Notes: generated by a model from the letters alone, not told the origin. Positions 12,401 through 25,800 are shown, counted from the stretch's first letter. The stretch: 64,000 bases of DNA from Lagopus muta (GCF_023343835.1 NC_064447.1:11366501-11430500); one strand, 5' to 3'. Numbers and translations: made by a program.

Positions 12401-14158
12401 TCCAGACATACATCCTCTCCTTGGACCTTCCCTTGAAAGGGTGAATGTGAACACTCTCCCCAGAGCCTCTGAAGTTCTCCCCATGGTCAGTTATTAGGAC
12501 ACAGGCATAAGAGAAGGGGTATGTGACAGATTAGGTGTGGTACCTGGTGGAGAAGAGCTGGCAGAAGAAGTGCAGCCTGGCTCATGCTGATCAGCAGGTG
12601 ACCGAGATGAAGTACATCCCACAGTGCTGATCAAAACCACAACACGACCAAAACAGAGAGCAGACCATAATTGAAAACATCACACATGACTGCAGGACAG
12701 AGACACAAAGCACAGCATCTCAAGCGCTGCTGAATGACTCACATGGGTGTGTAGGGGAGGATGATGAGACAAAGCCAGTTTGTTTCACAGGCTCAACTTC
12801 CCCCCACCACACTGCCTTGAGCTGAGGTTTGCTGTGCTGGCTGGGCCATGATGCAACATTAATTGCTACCAGGAAACATATAACACTGAGATTTTATAAA
12901 TATATGCATTTGTGTTCATCTTCCCACCCCTGCTCATTGTGCAACTGCAGATTTGGGGTGAGGGCAGGGCCGTTCCCTACGGAGCAGAGGACTGCATTGC
13001 ACAGGGAGGGGGACGTGCCTTGCAGTTAACAATTAACACCAACAGCTTAAACATGAGTCAGGGGTGTCAGAAGATTGGTTCTCAACTAAAAGCTTCATCA
13101 CAAAAACCACCATAACCTGACTTCTGGAGGGAGGGCAAGCTGCAATTGTTCACTGAAGTGCAGATAGATGTTCCCTTTGTAATGTGTACATGCTTTTGAA
13201 CGAGAAATTCTTATAAGAGGAGTAATTATTAGCAAAAAATGTCTAAGCTAAAAGGAAAGAAAAGAATGAGCATGTATGACACCTTCCGGGGCACGTCAGC
13301 CAGAGCAAACCAGTGAAAGATAACAGGCTGGATAAACTCTTCATAGGAGCCACCAGCTACTTATCTAAATTGCATTTCTCAGCACTGTTAAGAAACACTG
13401 CCCCTCTTCTAAAGGAGGCTTGAAAGCAGGAGTCCTGTGATGTCTCTGCCCTCACCCCTCCTCACGATTCCCCTCCCATGTGGGAACTGCTCTGTGCTTC
13501 AGCAGCTGCCTAATCACCACCCCACAGAGCACAAATCAGGCTGGACTAAAGTTGCTGGGTTGGCAATATTCTGGCCTCTGCATCAGCAGTGATGGGTAAA
13601 GCTGGGATTCAAACACATCTGTTTGCCATTTTAACCCTATTAACTAGATTTACACTGCTGTGAGGGTGGGAAGATAGAGAAACCTGTTCTCTGCATCAGC
13701 CTCTTGGTAGGGTGGCAGGATTGTGCTGCATTTATCCATCCCTTAAACCAAGAATGTTTCACCAACTGATTTAATTACATGAAGCTTATGCAGGAGTTAC
13801 AGAAGGATTAACTGGGCTTTATCATGGTTATTATAGAAAATGATTGTATTGTTACTGTTACAGAGTTACAAGAAGTAGAGAGGAATCACAGCAAACTTGG
13901 CAAGAGCTCATTAGGAATGCGGTAAATTCTGCAGGAGCTAATTAAATATGCCTATATCTCATAATAACCATTTATCTCCCCACAGCCTCCATTCCCTACC
14001 TCTCTTTGTACACACGTGTCTGTATGTTTTGGTTGCAGGGCATGAAGCCCCCAGCTCCATCCTTGCTGCTGGGGCTGTGGGCTGACTGCCTTTCCCTTGC
14101 ACATGAGGCCATATTGGGTGTTCTGGGATTACTTAGAGATGCTTTAGGAAACATCATG
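3491..14158. other. Intergenic, no gene seen
   Basis: About 10.7 kb. I found no spliced homology, tRNA or rRNA. Contents: the first copy of a duplicated block (3755-3915), A/T homopolymer tracts (about 5751-5763 and 6801-6824), a TA-rich imperfect palindrome near 7867-7893, and a 10-G run at 8109-8118. Open frames of up to 178 codons (for example 5777-6304 and 11961-12497, + strand) look like chance: no motif, no splice or promoter context, and codon content like the surrounding DNA. Confidence 0.6.
3755..3915 (+). repeat. Noncoding block, copy A
   Basis: Shares a near-identical core (ttcagcctcag, then cttgaaatta with cca) and a second core (gatccttcattta) in the same order and spacing as 19165-19350, with indels between. 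It lies 0.5 kb past the + strand CYP3A stop. It could be an old interspersed repeat or a duplicated regulatory element. Confidence 0.6.
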
Positions 14159-14159
14159 A

Positions 14160-14355
14160 AACCATAATATTAGTAAGGTTGGAAAAGACCTCTAAGATCT
14201 TCACGTCCAACCCCATCACACCCCACCATGCCCACTGACCACGTCTCTCAGTGCCACATCTCTGCTGTTCTCAAACACCTCCAGAGATGGTGATCCCACC
14301 ACCTCCCTGGACAGGCAATATCTTGTACAGCTGCTCCAGAAAAAGCTTCTTGATG
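14160..14355 (-). mobile_element. CR1 LINE 3' fragment
   Basis: Reads in the + direction as the reverse complement of a CR1 3' end: aaggttggaaaagacctcta, then a gtccaacccc block, caccatgcccactgacc, a tcagtgccacatct block and cacctccctgg. The fragment is truncated toward the element's 5' end, as is usual for CR1. It has no coding capacity. Confidence 0.8.
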
Positions 14356-17300
14356 CTTTGAGTCATTGGCCCTATTGACGAAGGTGACTTGCTGTTCCTA
14401 TGCAGCTCACATGGTTGTTCCAAGAATCCCCAGCTCTGTCCGAGCTCTCCAAGGGAGCACATGTCTAATCTCCAAAGGCATTCACTTTAATTTTGTTAAA
14501 TGCCACTGATCTGCCTGATCCATCCTGATTTTCCTGGGCCATCTCGCTACAACTGTCACACAGGCCCCTGCCTGCAGTACTGCTTTGGCAATGAGGGTAA
14601 ATGTGGAGCTGCTGTCAGAGCGGGAAGGAATGCTAGGACTCATCCAATTCTCCTTTTCTTCCCTCCTTATGCCCTTGAAACAACAGAGGAAATCTTCACT
14701 AATACATAAACCCATGTGCTCCTCCAGGAGTTCCTCTTTGCTCGTGCATCTGTCACATCAAAATTGCATGGGGAAAACAAGGCAGACAGCACGAGGAGCC
14801 TCGTGTTCCTGACCTTGAAATTCCACCTGTGTGGCAGATGGATGGCAGCTGTACTAAGGCTGAATGTGAGAAAATGGAGAGAGACCATAACCCTGCAGGA
14901 GATGCTGGTTGGGAGACATCAAAATGGTATTAAACCACTGTAATAACAGACATTTACATTCGAAGTCTTAATAAAAGGTGGCTGGTACCTCTGGTGCCTT
15001 TATTTCCAGCACTGTGTCGGTCTGTGCTTGCTTACAGCAGCAAGCTTTTCTCAGACATCTTCAGCATCTCTTCTGCAGGACCACTCCTTCTGCAGGCTTT
15101 CACAACAAGAATGGCACAAAGACACAGCTTATGGTTCACCTGTGTTGTTTGGAAAGATGAAATCGAGGCAAAATTCATTTTGTCAACAGCAGTGTGAGCA
15201 CTGACATTAGACTGATAGGAACAGGCAAAAACTTGCTGTGGTAGTGCCCAACAAATCATTTCTCACACTCGTGATGCTTGGATGCAGAAGGATATTCTCA
15301 AGGTGACATTCAATGAACCTGTTTTCTTTTGGAGTTTGAATTGAAAGGGTGTGTAGGAAAAGAAGAGAAATAAACCCCAAAAGGCAGATGATTGTGATAC
15401 TGTTTCTGTTCTGCTCCACGGCACTGGGCATCCTGCAGGGGACCAGAGTGGAGGCACAGCCAGTGTTGCTCTCCAGGGACAGCACGGTGTACTTACATTT
15501 CTTAATCCATCCCAAAATATCAGTCTCTTGGAAACAAATTCCTTGTCATGTTTAATCTTTGCACACATCTTCAATAAAGCAGATGGAGAGGGTGCTGAAT
15601 AATGAAATCCTTGAGCCTGTTCCAGCCAAAATCAGATGTAAAACCAACCTCAGCAGCACTGAGATTATGCTCTCCCTGACAGCAGGACCAAGTCTGTTGG
15701 CCTTCTGTGGTGGATCCTCTGTTCTCTGTCCTCCAAGACATTGCTCCTCTGATTACATCTTGGTCAACTAAAGACAATGCTGTAACAGTGCTCAGCTCAG
15801 CAGCCTGCTCCCAGCAGTGCCAAGAGCAGATGTTTGTGGAGGGGCCTGGGAACAGGGTGAGCATCAGAGGTACTTCCCAGAAATCCTCTCTCTGCCATCT
15901 GGGCTTTGTTATTCAAGGAGTCCATTGTCATGCACAGAATGAGAAACACCTCTTTGTGTTTGTCCTAAAAATCTTCCAGTTTCAGTTAATGTCTCCAGCT
16001 TTGTTGGAAGGCACAGAACAAGTCATTCCCTCTTTGCCCTCTCCATACCTCTCACAAGCAGCAGCAGGAGGTGACACTGCTAACCAGCCACTGCAGTCCT
16101 ACCTGTAGCTGAGCTAAAATAGGCATCACTTAGTTTGTTTTCGGTTTTCCCAAAGAATTCCTGCTGATTTGCAGCAAGATCCCATTGGGTCCATAGCAAA
16201 ACTTCTGGGCTTTGCCCACTGCACTGGCTCTCCCTGTTCCTGGCCATTATTTTGACAGCATTTGACCACATTTCCTCGACCACATAGACCTCACACCTAT
16301 AACCTCAGGCAGATGTCAAACTATTTGGTCCCAAACTTATATAAGTACATATATGTAAATACATACATATAGTTTCTTCCTATGGATGATTGGATAAGCA
16401 ATGCCTACTCTTCACTGGCCATGCCTGATGTCTCCAGCAACCAGGAACCCTGTATCAAAACCAATCAATTAAACCTAACCTATCAATTAAACCTAACCAA
16501 TCAATTAAACCTAACCAATCAATTAATCCAATCAGCTAAACTGAACCACTCAATTACACTCCACTACATCCACTGAGCAGGCATGTCCAGTATTCATCAC
16601 AAAGAAACCATGTACTGAAAATCCTGACGTTTTCCCAAAAGGTGTCACTCTCCCAAAAACAAAGCTGGAAAATCAGATTCCTGCCACTTCTGCACACTTT
16701 TAAGTTTTCCCTGACAAACTTCATTCTCAGCTGCTGCCCCAGGTGGGGAAAACTCTTTGTGCAAGGATAGCAGTTGGTGAAGGTGACTGACTCTGACTCA
16801 GTGGCTCACGTCCATGCCTTTTCCAGGAGCTGTTGCATACAGAGGGAGGACATTAAACTTAGCTGAAATTTCCCAACCCAGTAAAGAGTTGAAGAACTGT
16901 TGGGTTGTTTGGGTGCCCAAACATGAGTCATTGCTAAGCTTAGGTCACCCTGTCTTTTTTAACCCCTTGAAATCAAAATGCAATGAATATTTCTGATGGA
17001 ACACTTTTGGGTCAGCTTTTCTGAAGTCCATACAGCATAATATGCATGCAATTATCTCTTGAGTTACATGTGCTCATACCTGGGACCAGGCTGAGAATGG
17101 AGGCTGGAGAGGGTGGGTGTCCCAGCAGCACCTGTCCTCTGACAACAACCCTGGTAGCTGAACAGGGACCCACGGCTGCAGTCTCGCCTTTGGATCCTGA
17201 AAAAAAAGTCTGATCAGAAATACAGACTCTTATAATAGACTTTCCTATCACCAATTACTAAAAGAGTAATTAAAAGAGCTATGTGAAATCTTTAAGAACT

Positions 17301-19164
17301 AGGAGAAAGAAAGAGCTTTAAGAACTATAATGAGGGATATGAAGGGCAGCAGTGTATCTCCAGGATTTTCAGATGCATTCAGTGCATGCATCATGAGGTG
17401 TCCTGATGCACACAGACAATGGGAACTGCCTGAAAGGAAGAAGGAGCACCATGGAGCCAGAAATTAGAAGACAGAGAAGAGGGAGGGGGATTAATCAGCA
17501 TCAGTGCTGCTTTCAATCACTGTGCTCCCTATAGAAATCAAATTGCTTGACTCATATTGAGCTCCCTATTATCACTACACGCCGTTGGGTTCGTCCTTCC
17601 CTTGCCTGGGCTGCAGTGCTGTGCCTGTGCTGCAGCCCCCATCTGCAGAGCAGAGGGGTTAATTGGGTCTCACTCTCTGTCTCTTTAAATACAACTCCTA
17701 AATTTGATCCTTTTTTTTTTTTTTTAATTACAATAGCTCTTTTGGAGAAAATATCCCTCCCCCAATACACGGCAGTTTTCCAAAGTGATGCTGAAACCTT
17801 CTTCAGCAAACCTAATGGTTGCAGGCTTTAAACCTCTGGGTGAGGGCATCAAGCTGTTATCGCCACAGCATGAATTCAAAATACAAGCCCTCCCCATGCA
17901 GTCTGCATCTCCAAAAACACCCAGATGTAACGTGAAAACACATTCCATACACACGTGTAACCCTTTGACTATCTGTCAGCTGCACACATACGGCACACGC
18001 GTTCGGCTCTTGCATAACAATACATAAACTTGAAGTGGCCACAAGTGATATCTGAGAGCAACAAGCCTCTGTTCTTCATTACCATCTGGGCATATTGCTT
18101 CCTGCATTAAAGTGATAAATAAAGTAATAATTCTCTCTAAATCTGTGCTGCACTTCTCACTGCTGAGCACTGCCTGTACATTAACAGGGCGCTGGGATGG
18201 CATTATGGGTGCTTAGATCCAGGTATGGAGCTCAGTGTTCCTCCCTGCACCAAATGGAGGAGAAACCCAGCGGTGTGGGGAGAGCATCTCTCTGTGCTCT
18301 GCATGCATCAAAAGCATTGGCTCCATGTCTCTGAAATAGTTGTCCATGGGATGAACTGACCTCCAAGCTGCCTTTCCAGGTCTGTAGGTTTTATCTGATG
18401 GGCTGTGAGCGAGGGATTGCCTCTGATTGTTGTGGGCGCCTCTGGAGATGGATTCCAGAGCATCTGAATGCCCATGAGATATCCTCCTGTGAGGGCAACC
18501 CATGGAGAAACCTCACAGAGGAGATGTAAAGCTGGGGAGGTTTTATAGCAGCTCCCCAGACAGCTGTGTTGCTGTGCCAGCAGTGCTCCATGCATTGTTA
18601 TGGGAGCAGAGAAGAGAGAGTTTAATTTAGAAAGCAACTATTTCATACCTACAGCTCTACATGACAGCCAAGACTGTCACCCCAGTCAAGCAGCTTTCCT
18701 AATTCAGACTGTATTGCAAAATACATGTATAGAGTGACAGCACAGCACTCCCATGGTTGTTCTCCATTGGCTGCCCGTGGGTAAACCTTCTGTACATGCA
18801 GCCCCTGCTGTGCTACCAGGAGTGCTGGAAAAGGTATAGATCCATCCAGCCAGGCTCCTCCCAACCCTTCCTTCCCAAATGGAGGCACGCTGCTGCCCCA
18901 GCCCAGCTGCAGAGTGTTTGGATAAACAGCACTGCACAGTGAGCAGTCCTGGGTGGAACAGAGGCAGCAGGATGGGGTTGGAGAATGGGGAGAGGGAAGA
19001 GGGTTCTGGTGCCTGTTGGGGTGCTGATAGCATCATAATTTTGGCCAGAATAAAAACCTCAGACTGGTTTAGTTGCAGTGGGGTGTTGGCTTGTAACATT
19101 TCCTACAAATCCTAACGTGCTTTGTGGAAAGAGTGCCTCAGAAATGAGAGGAATCAATACAAAG
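14356..19164. other. Intergenic, no gene seen
   Basis: Unique-looking sequence with an 18-bp minisatellite at 16459-16530 and an oligo-T tract at about 17711-17725. Open frames on both strands carry no recognisable domain and lack splice partners. Confidence 0.55.
16459..16530 (+). repeat. 18-bp tandem repeat, four copies
   Basis: Unit aaccaatcaattaaacct occurs at 16459, 16477, 16495 and 16513 (the last diverged at its end), followed by a decayed fifth copy to about 16558. It is a short minisatellite. Because 18 is a multiple of 3, it leaves a frame open, but nothing suggests translation. Confidence 0.9.
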
Positions 19165-19350
19165 ATGCCTCTGTGCGTGCGTGTTTTATATTAAGGCTTA
19201 GTTGATGACTTCTCATCATTTGAAAGAAATGTTCAGCCTCAGTGCTTGAAATTATCCAGCTGCAGCATTTTCTACTCAAACCAATCTCCAGTTAATTTGA
19301 TCCTTCATTTATCTTGAACAAAGCCTCCTAATAAAAACATTTGTATTACA
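19165..19350 (+). repeat. Noncoding block, copy B
   Basis: Second copy of the block at 3755-3915, in the same orientation: the ttcagcctcag core, cttgaaatta plus tcca, gatccttcattta, and then aagcctcc with tttgta. Divergence and indels imply an old duplication or ancient repeat insertion. Confidence 0.6.
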
Positions 19351-20339
19351 AATGATACACTTGATCAATGGGATTGCTTTAGGCAAGTGTTTGATAATTT
19401 GAACGCTAGCTATAAAAAGTTCTTGTTTAATCAATGGAGCTGGCCCAAATTTGCAGGAATAGAAGGCCCCCCCCCAAACCCGCACATCACTAAACAAGCC
19501 AGACTGTAATTAAATATTGGGTTATTTAGATGTTCTTAACAACATTATTGTTAGAACTGGGTAGTGTAATCTGTATGATATTAGCCCTAATTATTTTTAG
19601 GTAACACGATTAATTATTTAGTTCAGTCCAAGTGACAAGAATGGATTGATTCAAAATAAGAAGCTGACTGGGTGCTGAGCTATTAATTTCCTTTCAATCC
19701 TGTAATTCCTTTGGCCAAATAAATGAGATAAATACACATGTAAAAAAGCCAGAGAGCTTTCATGGGCACAGATACACGCAGGCACCAAGCTGCACATTGG
19801 TGCTGGGCAGAATGTTCCCTACTGCTTTGTCACCAAACGGACCAGAAAACGTCTGATCTGCATTTTGGGCAATATCACCTTGGGCATCACAGAGGGCAGG
19901 AGGAGATACAGAACCCTTTGAAGGGTTGGGAGGGGGAAGCAGCCCTCAGCAGCATTCAGGGCTGCTTTTCAGAGATCACTTTCCATCCACATGAGCACTT
20001 GAAGGTCGCAGACTGCTTTGCTATGGATGGTATGTTCTCACTTACAGGCCTGGCTCTGAGTTAGAGAACGTTATCCCTTGACAGTCGTAGTGAATTTCTG
20101 CTTTATTGCATTTGCTGCTGTCCCTCACTCCTGGATGCTTTGGGAAGCAGTCGTGGTACTTGGAATTTTATGCTGCGTTTATTTTCATTAATAGCGGTAT
20201 TAATCAGCTCTTTTCCCTGGGTCTCCACAGACTTCTCAAGGATGCTCCTGGAAAGCAAAAAACTTCTGGGTCAGGATTCCCATTGCTTCCTATTGTTGTG
20301 GTTAAAAGGGAAATCATTACTGTCTTTGCTCAAATTTTG
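19351..20339. other. AT-rich unique intergenic sequence
   Basis: 19360-19760 is rich in TAAT/ATTA cores and lacks CR1 features; it could be a conserved noncoding element, but this cannot be shown from one sequence. 19760-20339 has no recognisable feature. Confidence 0.35.
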
Positions 20340-20349
20340 AACCACAGCA

Positions 20350-20460
20350 TCACAGACTCATTAAGGTTGGAAAAGATCTCTACGATCACCAAGCCCAACC
20401 CCCATCCATCCCCACCATGACACCAAACCACGTCCCTCATTTATGCACAAACACACCAAA
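20350..20460 (-). mobile_element. CR1 LINE 3' fragment
   Basis: Reverse-complement CR1 tail: cattaaggttggaaaagatc, tacgatcaccaagcccaacc, ccccaccatgacaccaaacc. Short and 5'-truncated. Confidence 0.8.
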
Positions 20461-21392
20461 AACTCCCAGCAGCTCCATCTTCTGCACCCCACTCAAGGAG
20501 CTTTATTCCGACAAGGCTCTCAGCCGCTGTATTAGGAAAAAAACCTCCAATTTTGATATAATGTTGACCCCTCACATCTGGCTGTACTGCTTCCCCTCTC
20601 CAACACTTTCAAATCAGCATTGCTAAGACTTCATTTAAAATGGAAGGCTGGGAAGCGGCACGACGCGGACTCTCTTGTCACACTGTGCGCTGAGCTGCAC
20701 ATCGCAACAGCCTCAAATCTCTTCCAATCCATCACTTCTTTCCCCCTAGAAACTCTTTTTTTTTCTCTCTCTCTTTTCTCCCTGCATTGTCTCTGGCTGT
20801 TATTTATTTATTTGGTTAGTTGACTTCAAGGGACATTTCTCTTGGCTGGATAAAGACATTTTACAAACAAATGTGCGGAAATGTTTCTGATAACGTTGCA
20901 GAAGCAGCCGGGGCACTGGGTCCCTGTGGGCAGGTGATGCTTTGTGTCATTCACAGCCACTGCTCTGCCTGATGAAGGAGCAGTGCTTGTCACAGTGGCT
21001 GCAGCAGAGGCCCCAAGCGGCATGGGGACGGGGAGGGAGGAATTAAAGGGTTGTTCAGGGTTCCACAGGGCTCTGAGCACTCCCCTGGGGAGGATAAAAA
21101 GGAATTAGAAAGGACTTTTATTGACGAGGATGTGCTGCTTGTGCTTTGATATGCACACAAAAGGGCACAATTGTAAGCGTAGCGGGGAAAAGGTTCTCCA
21201 TGGCTGAAATTATCAGTGGAGTTATAAGCCACGGAGAGTTAAAAAAACCTTTTGGCTGAGAGCTTGGGTAGATGCTCTGCTTCTCAGGCTTCTTTGCAAA
21301 TCACCTAAAAAGGCCCAAAGAAGGGTTTCTAAGTAGGCAGGAAGGACTGGCAAAGCATCCACAGATACTTCCTTCAGTTCAGAGAGATCCGT

Positions 21393-21700
21393 ATTCATAG
21401 AGTAATTAAGGTTGGAGAAAACCCCTAAGATCACTAAGTCCAACCCCAATTCACCCCACCATGACAACAAACCATGTCCATCAGTGCCACATCCACATGG
21501 TTCTTGAACACCTCCAGGTGTCCCCACTGCCTCCCTGGGCAGCATTACCAATGCATCACCACTCTTTCAGAGATTATATTTCTCCTAATAACCAACCTGA
21601 ACCTCTCCTGGTGCAGCATAAGCCCCGGAGCTTCTGGCTATGACCTCTCATCCTGCTGCTTCAGCTGGCTATAGCCTCCTTTCTCTCCTTTCAGCAGAGC
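21393..21700 (-). mobile_element. CR1 LINE 3' fragment
   Basis: About 300 nt of reverse-complement CR1. It begins at the element's 3' end (catagagtaattaaggttgg) and continues through the gtccaacccc block, cacctccaggtgtccccact and cctccctgggcagcattacc to the cctctcctggtgcagc part. Confidence 0.85.
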
Positions 21701-22244
21701 ACAATGAGCTCATCCCTGAGCAGCATCCAAAGGAGAGGAGAGCACCTGCCTTGAGACTGTGACGTTTACTTCAAGTGAGAAATCATTGCCCTCACTATAA
21801 TACCTCAAGAGCGAGACACATAAAGTGAATGGAATCCACACAAATGAGGTCGTTAGTGTAACCGAATGTGCTGCTAGTTCCTTCAAGAATGAAAAATATG
21901 AGTAATTCCCTGGCAAGGCCCAATTACAGCCTGTCAGCACTCACGCATGTGTTATATCTATTATGAAATAATCAGATAACATTAATAAGATTCCCAGAAA
22001 GAACATCAGATAGCCATTCTCCCAACTGTGGAAAGCTGGTCTGACTGTTCAGGCTGTCACCTGCCTGCAGAGCTCAGGTCTCTCTTGTCAGCTTTTGCTG
22101 GAAGGGTTCAGGTCCACCAGCTTGTAAGCAACAGGCTCTGAATGGGAAATGGGACCAGAGCTATGGGAGTGATGTGGAGCTGTTGCCTCTTAAGGAATTT
22201 CAGAATCACACCTAATGGGAGAACTGCAGTGAACAATAATCATA

Positions 22245-22825
22245 ATCTCATAGAGTGTTTGGATTGGAAGGAATGTAAGAACAAACCAAACCAAACCAAA
22301 CCATAAAATGGCTTGGGTTTGTATTGGAAGGGTCCTTAAAGATAGTAGATTCCACCATGGAATCCCGGAACGATTGTGTGGAAGGAATCTCACAGCCCCA
22401 CAGCCCCACCTCTGCCATGGGCTGCCTACGCCCCATAGTTCATGTTCAGTGTTTCATTCAATAGTTCAATTCAATAGTTCAATGCCCAGGGCTCATCCAT
22501 GACCTTCGGTGGCTCCAGGGACAGGCAGAAGTTCCCTCTGTGTGAACCATTTCCCCCTAACATCCAGCCTAAATCTCCCCTCTTTTAGTTTAAAACCATC
22601 CCCACTGTCATATCAACATCAGACTGCGTAAAAAGTCACTCTCCTGTTTATCAGCTCCCTTTAGGCACGGGAAGGCCACAGTTAGGTCTCCCCAGGTCTC
22701 CCCTTCTCTTCCCCAGGTTGCACACCCCCAGCTCTCAGCCTGTCCCCATTGCAGGGGTGCTCCAACCTCTGAGCATCCCCGTGCCCTCTGCAGGCCCCAC
22801 TCCAACAGCAGATGGGTCAGTAAAA
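22245..22825 (-). mobile_element. CR1 LINE fragment with a second nested 3' end
   Basis: A long reverse-complement CR1 segment. Diagnostic parts are gaaccatttccccctaacat, cagcctaaatctcccctc, tttaaaaccatccccact, agactgcgtaaaaagtca and ggaaggccacagttaggtct. Two CR1 3' starts lie close together (about 22250 and 22305), separated by an AACCA pentamer run at about 22280-22303. This suggests one CR1 inserted beside or into the tail of another. Confidence 0.85.
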
Positions 22826-25800
22826 CCCCCACCAAAATAGACAAAAAGACAGACACATGGTTGAGCATCACACATTGCTCAGAAGCCAGTCATGTTTTCC
22901 ATCCCTACTGCAGCAAGATGCTCCTCATGCAGAGGGCACACAGTTCCCCAGTACAAGGGCACTGCTCCCAGCAGCCAGGTGCTGTTCCTTTGGCAGACGG
23001 CTGCATTGGCTCCACGGCCTCACCTGTCCTCACAGGGGAAAGGAAGATACTGAGCCTCAGCACAGAAGGCTGTAATGAGGATTAATAAGGCATGTGAAGA
23101 TGCCATGTAATTGTCTGGCTGGCTGTTTCCTTTGCACCTTATGCTATCATTTATGCTTATGCAAAGTGGCTGTAAAATGCTCCTGGTCTGACTCAATATA
23201 ACTCCACAGTCCATCACGCAGGTGTAAATTGCTCTGTGAAGTTCAAGGCAATGTCTAAACGCAAACTATTCTGATCATCTCTGTTGTCTTTGGTTTTGTC
23301 CCTAAACTTCTGCGCAGCCAATTGAATATTTTATGTGCACGATGTGCTACAAGACAGAGGCATAAGTCTCTTATGCAGAGACTCCCCAGGAAGAGGATTT
23401 GCAGTGCCCCTGGGGAATTGCAGTGGTGATGTTTTGGGTCACAGCCTCAAGGCCAAGCAGAGCAGCAATTCCATCACCAACCTCAGCAGCAGGCACATGG
23501 TGGTCTAAGCCTGAGAGAAACCATGAAAAATGGAGCAGCAACAGCATCTGAGAGGAAATGCTCCAAACCCCTATGCCTGACCTTGTGCAGCCACAGGAAA
23601 AAGGAACTGCAGACCCACAGCAGCTATAAAATGAGCCTGAGCTAAAATGCATGAGCTGGTATTACAGGGAATAACCCTTAAAGAGGTGGAAGGCTTTGCT
23701 CGATGCACTCCTACAGGTAATTTCAATCCCCAGCAGCTGCAATCCTTCAATAATGAATATCAGTCTGCTGGCCAGCTGAGAGGGGAATAAATATCTATTT
23801 GCCTTTAGTGGAAGTAGCCTCAGTTTGACATATGACATTCAAATGATACGAACTTTAAAAGAGTGGTTAAATGACTGCTGTTTGACTTGAAACCTTGAAT
23901 CCACCATGGCAGCATCCTGGCTGTTTGCCTTCACTCTGGGGGGGAATAGGGATGCTGGGCTTCAAAATGAGAGATCTGAGTGCTGGTGCAATGAGAGCCC
24001 GTGGGGTGCTGTGTGTCCAGCTGGTAGAGTACAAACACTTGCGGGATTGGAGGGGCAGACATGGATCCATGCACACAGAGCCATCCCTGTGTCCTCTCTC
24101 ACTGCAGATGGCACACGGGGAGCAGCAAAGAGCTGTGCAGTGGGGAGGGGGGGAGTAGCTGGAGGACAAATTTGAGGTCAAGGGATAGAACTGGGGGTGA
24201 GGAGGATTCCCCTACCTGGTCCTGTCCTCCTCCTCCCATCCTCCTCTTCCTCCTCCCTGCTGCTCCTGTGCTTTGCTGTCCATGTGGTTGGTGCCACCGG
24301 TTCGTGTCAGAGTTGTCCGAGCAACCGGCGCTGCAAAGCATTTACCTCTCTATTTTAGGAGACCTTGTTAAGCACTTGTCACATTAGTCTGTCAGCTTAA
24401 TACCAGCAGTCATAACACTTTTATAACCCACCTGCTGAAGTGCCTTTGCTTGCAATCCTTGTGACAAAAGCTGCGGCAAGAAAAAAATCGCTGCTTCTTG
24501 ACCTTTGGGCAGACTCTGTGGGCTAATTATGCCATTGATTTTACCTGAATCGAGTGTTTGGTGGGGCTGTCTGGAGGGCTGCCTCGCTGCAGCAGCACAT
24601 CCCAAACAGCACTCGTGTGGGCAGCCCAACACCGGCCTGGGTTGGGTCAGGGATGTTCTGAATGGCTGCAAATGGTGGCAGGCGGTTTTCCCCCAGCAGG
24701 GACTGGATGGGGACATGGTTCAGCTGGAGAAGGGCACCTGGAGCCAGCAAGGCACTGCAGCACATGGTAAGCCCAGCAGTGATGTGACTTCAAGCACCAT
24801 ATGAATTGCAGTGTGTGCTCTTGCTCAGAAACAGCCTAAAGGATTGAAAAACGAGTGAATGGGGCTGGGACTGGATGTTGCAGCTCTGTGGTGAGCTCTC
24901 CTTAAATCAATAAGAGATTTGCAAGAGTTGTTGCTACGCTGTGTTTGTGTTAGGGAGCAGCACTGTGCTATGAGAGGAGGAAACAAGATCAAAGGCATTT
25001 TTGCTGAGGGCCATATAGAGATCGTTTATGAATTTCAGGGGAGCAGGGGACTTGCTTTGAGCCATCAGCAGCTGGAGCACATTAGATAAGCTCCTGAAGC
25101 ACTTCTGGTTGAGTACCATCCAAAAGGAAACCCACTTGATCACTCTTTGACCTCGTTGGGATCTGAATCAAAGCGTGACACAAAAGCAGACACGCTTCAT
25201 GCATCTCACCATTGCTTAGTCAGAAACAATTTGTTACGTGCTTACAGGTAAACTGAGGCACAGTGTTGCTGGAAACCTCATGTCTGTGAAGGCAGAAGGG
25301 AGATCACCTTCACTGCCTGAAGCTTCCTATAAGCCCAAGTGTAAAACAGCAAAGAGGTGCTCTCACTATTCTTAAAAGGTGCCCAAATTCAGCAAAATGG
25401 AGCTGGGATTTGGCACGCCTCAGTGTTGCTTTGTTTCTTGCCAGAACCCATCGCAGACGCCTGGAGATAAAGGCAGAGTGCCACCAGCTTGAGGGCAGGA
25501 TCCAGGCAGGCAAATCCATGCTCCTACGCTTGGTTGGAGCGGGGAAGAAATGCTGGGTGCCGGCAGACGGAGATGCTTTGAACAGAGATGAGAGAGGCTG
25601 CAATCCTTTGACACCTGGAAGTGAACTGTTTATTACTAAAATGTTAAGCGGCTTTACGAGAGAGATTATCCCAAAGGATATTTTCTGCAGTGTTGACATT
25701 TGTGTGCAAGTGATTAATTCCAATACGGGCACGGAGCAAGAAGGCAAAACCCTTCTCGCATGGCTCGTGACTTCCATCACCGCCACTGATCAAGCTACAG

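Noticed and set aside
11961-12497. 178-codon open frame on the + strand
   Set aside because: No recognisable domain, no splice or promoter context, low-complexity-free but gene-unlike composition; this length is expected by chance in 64 kb over six frames.
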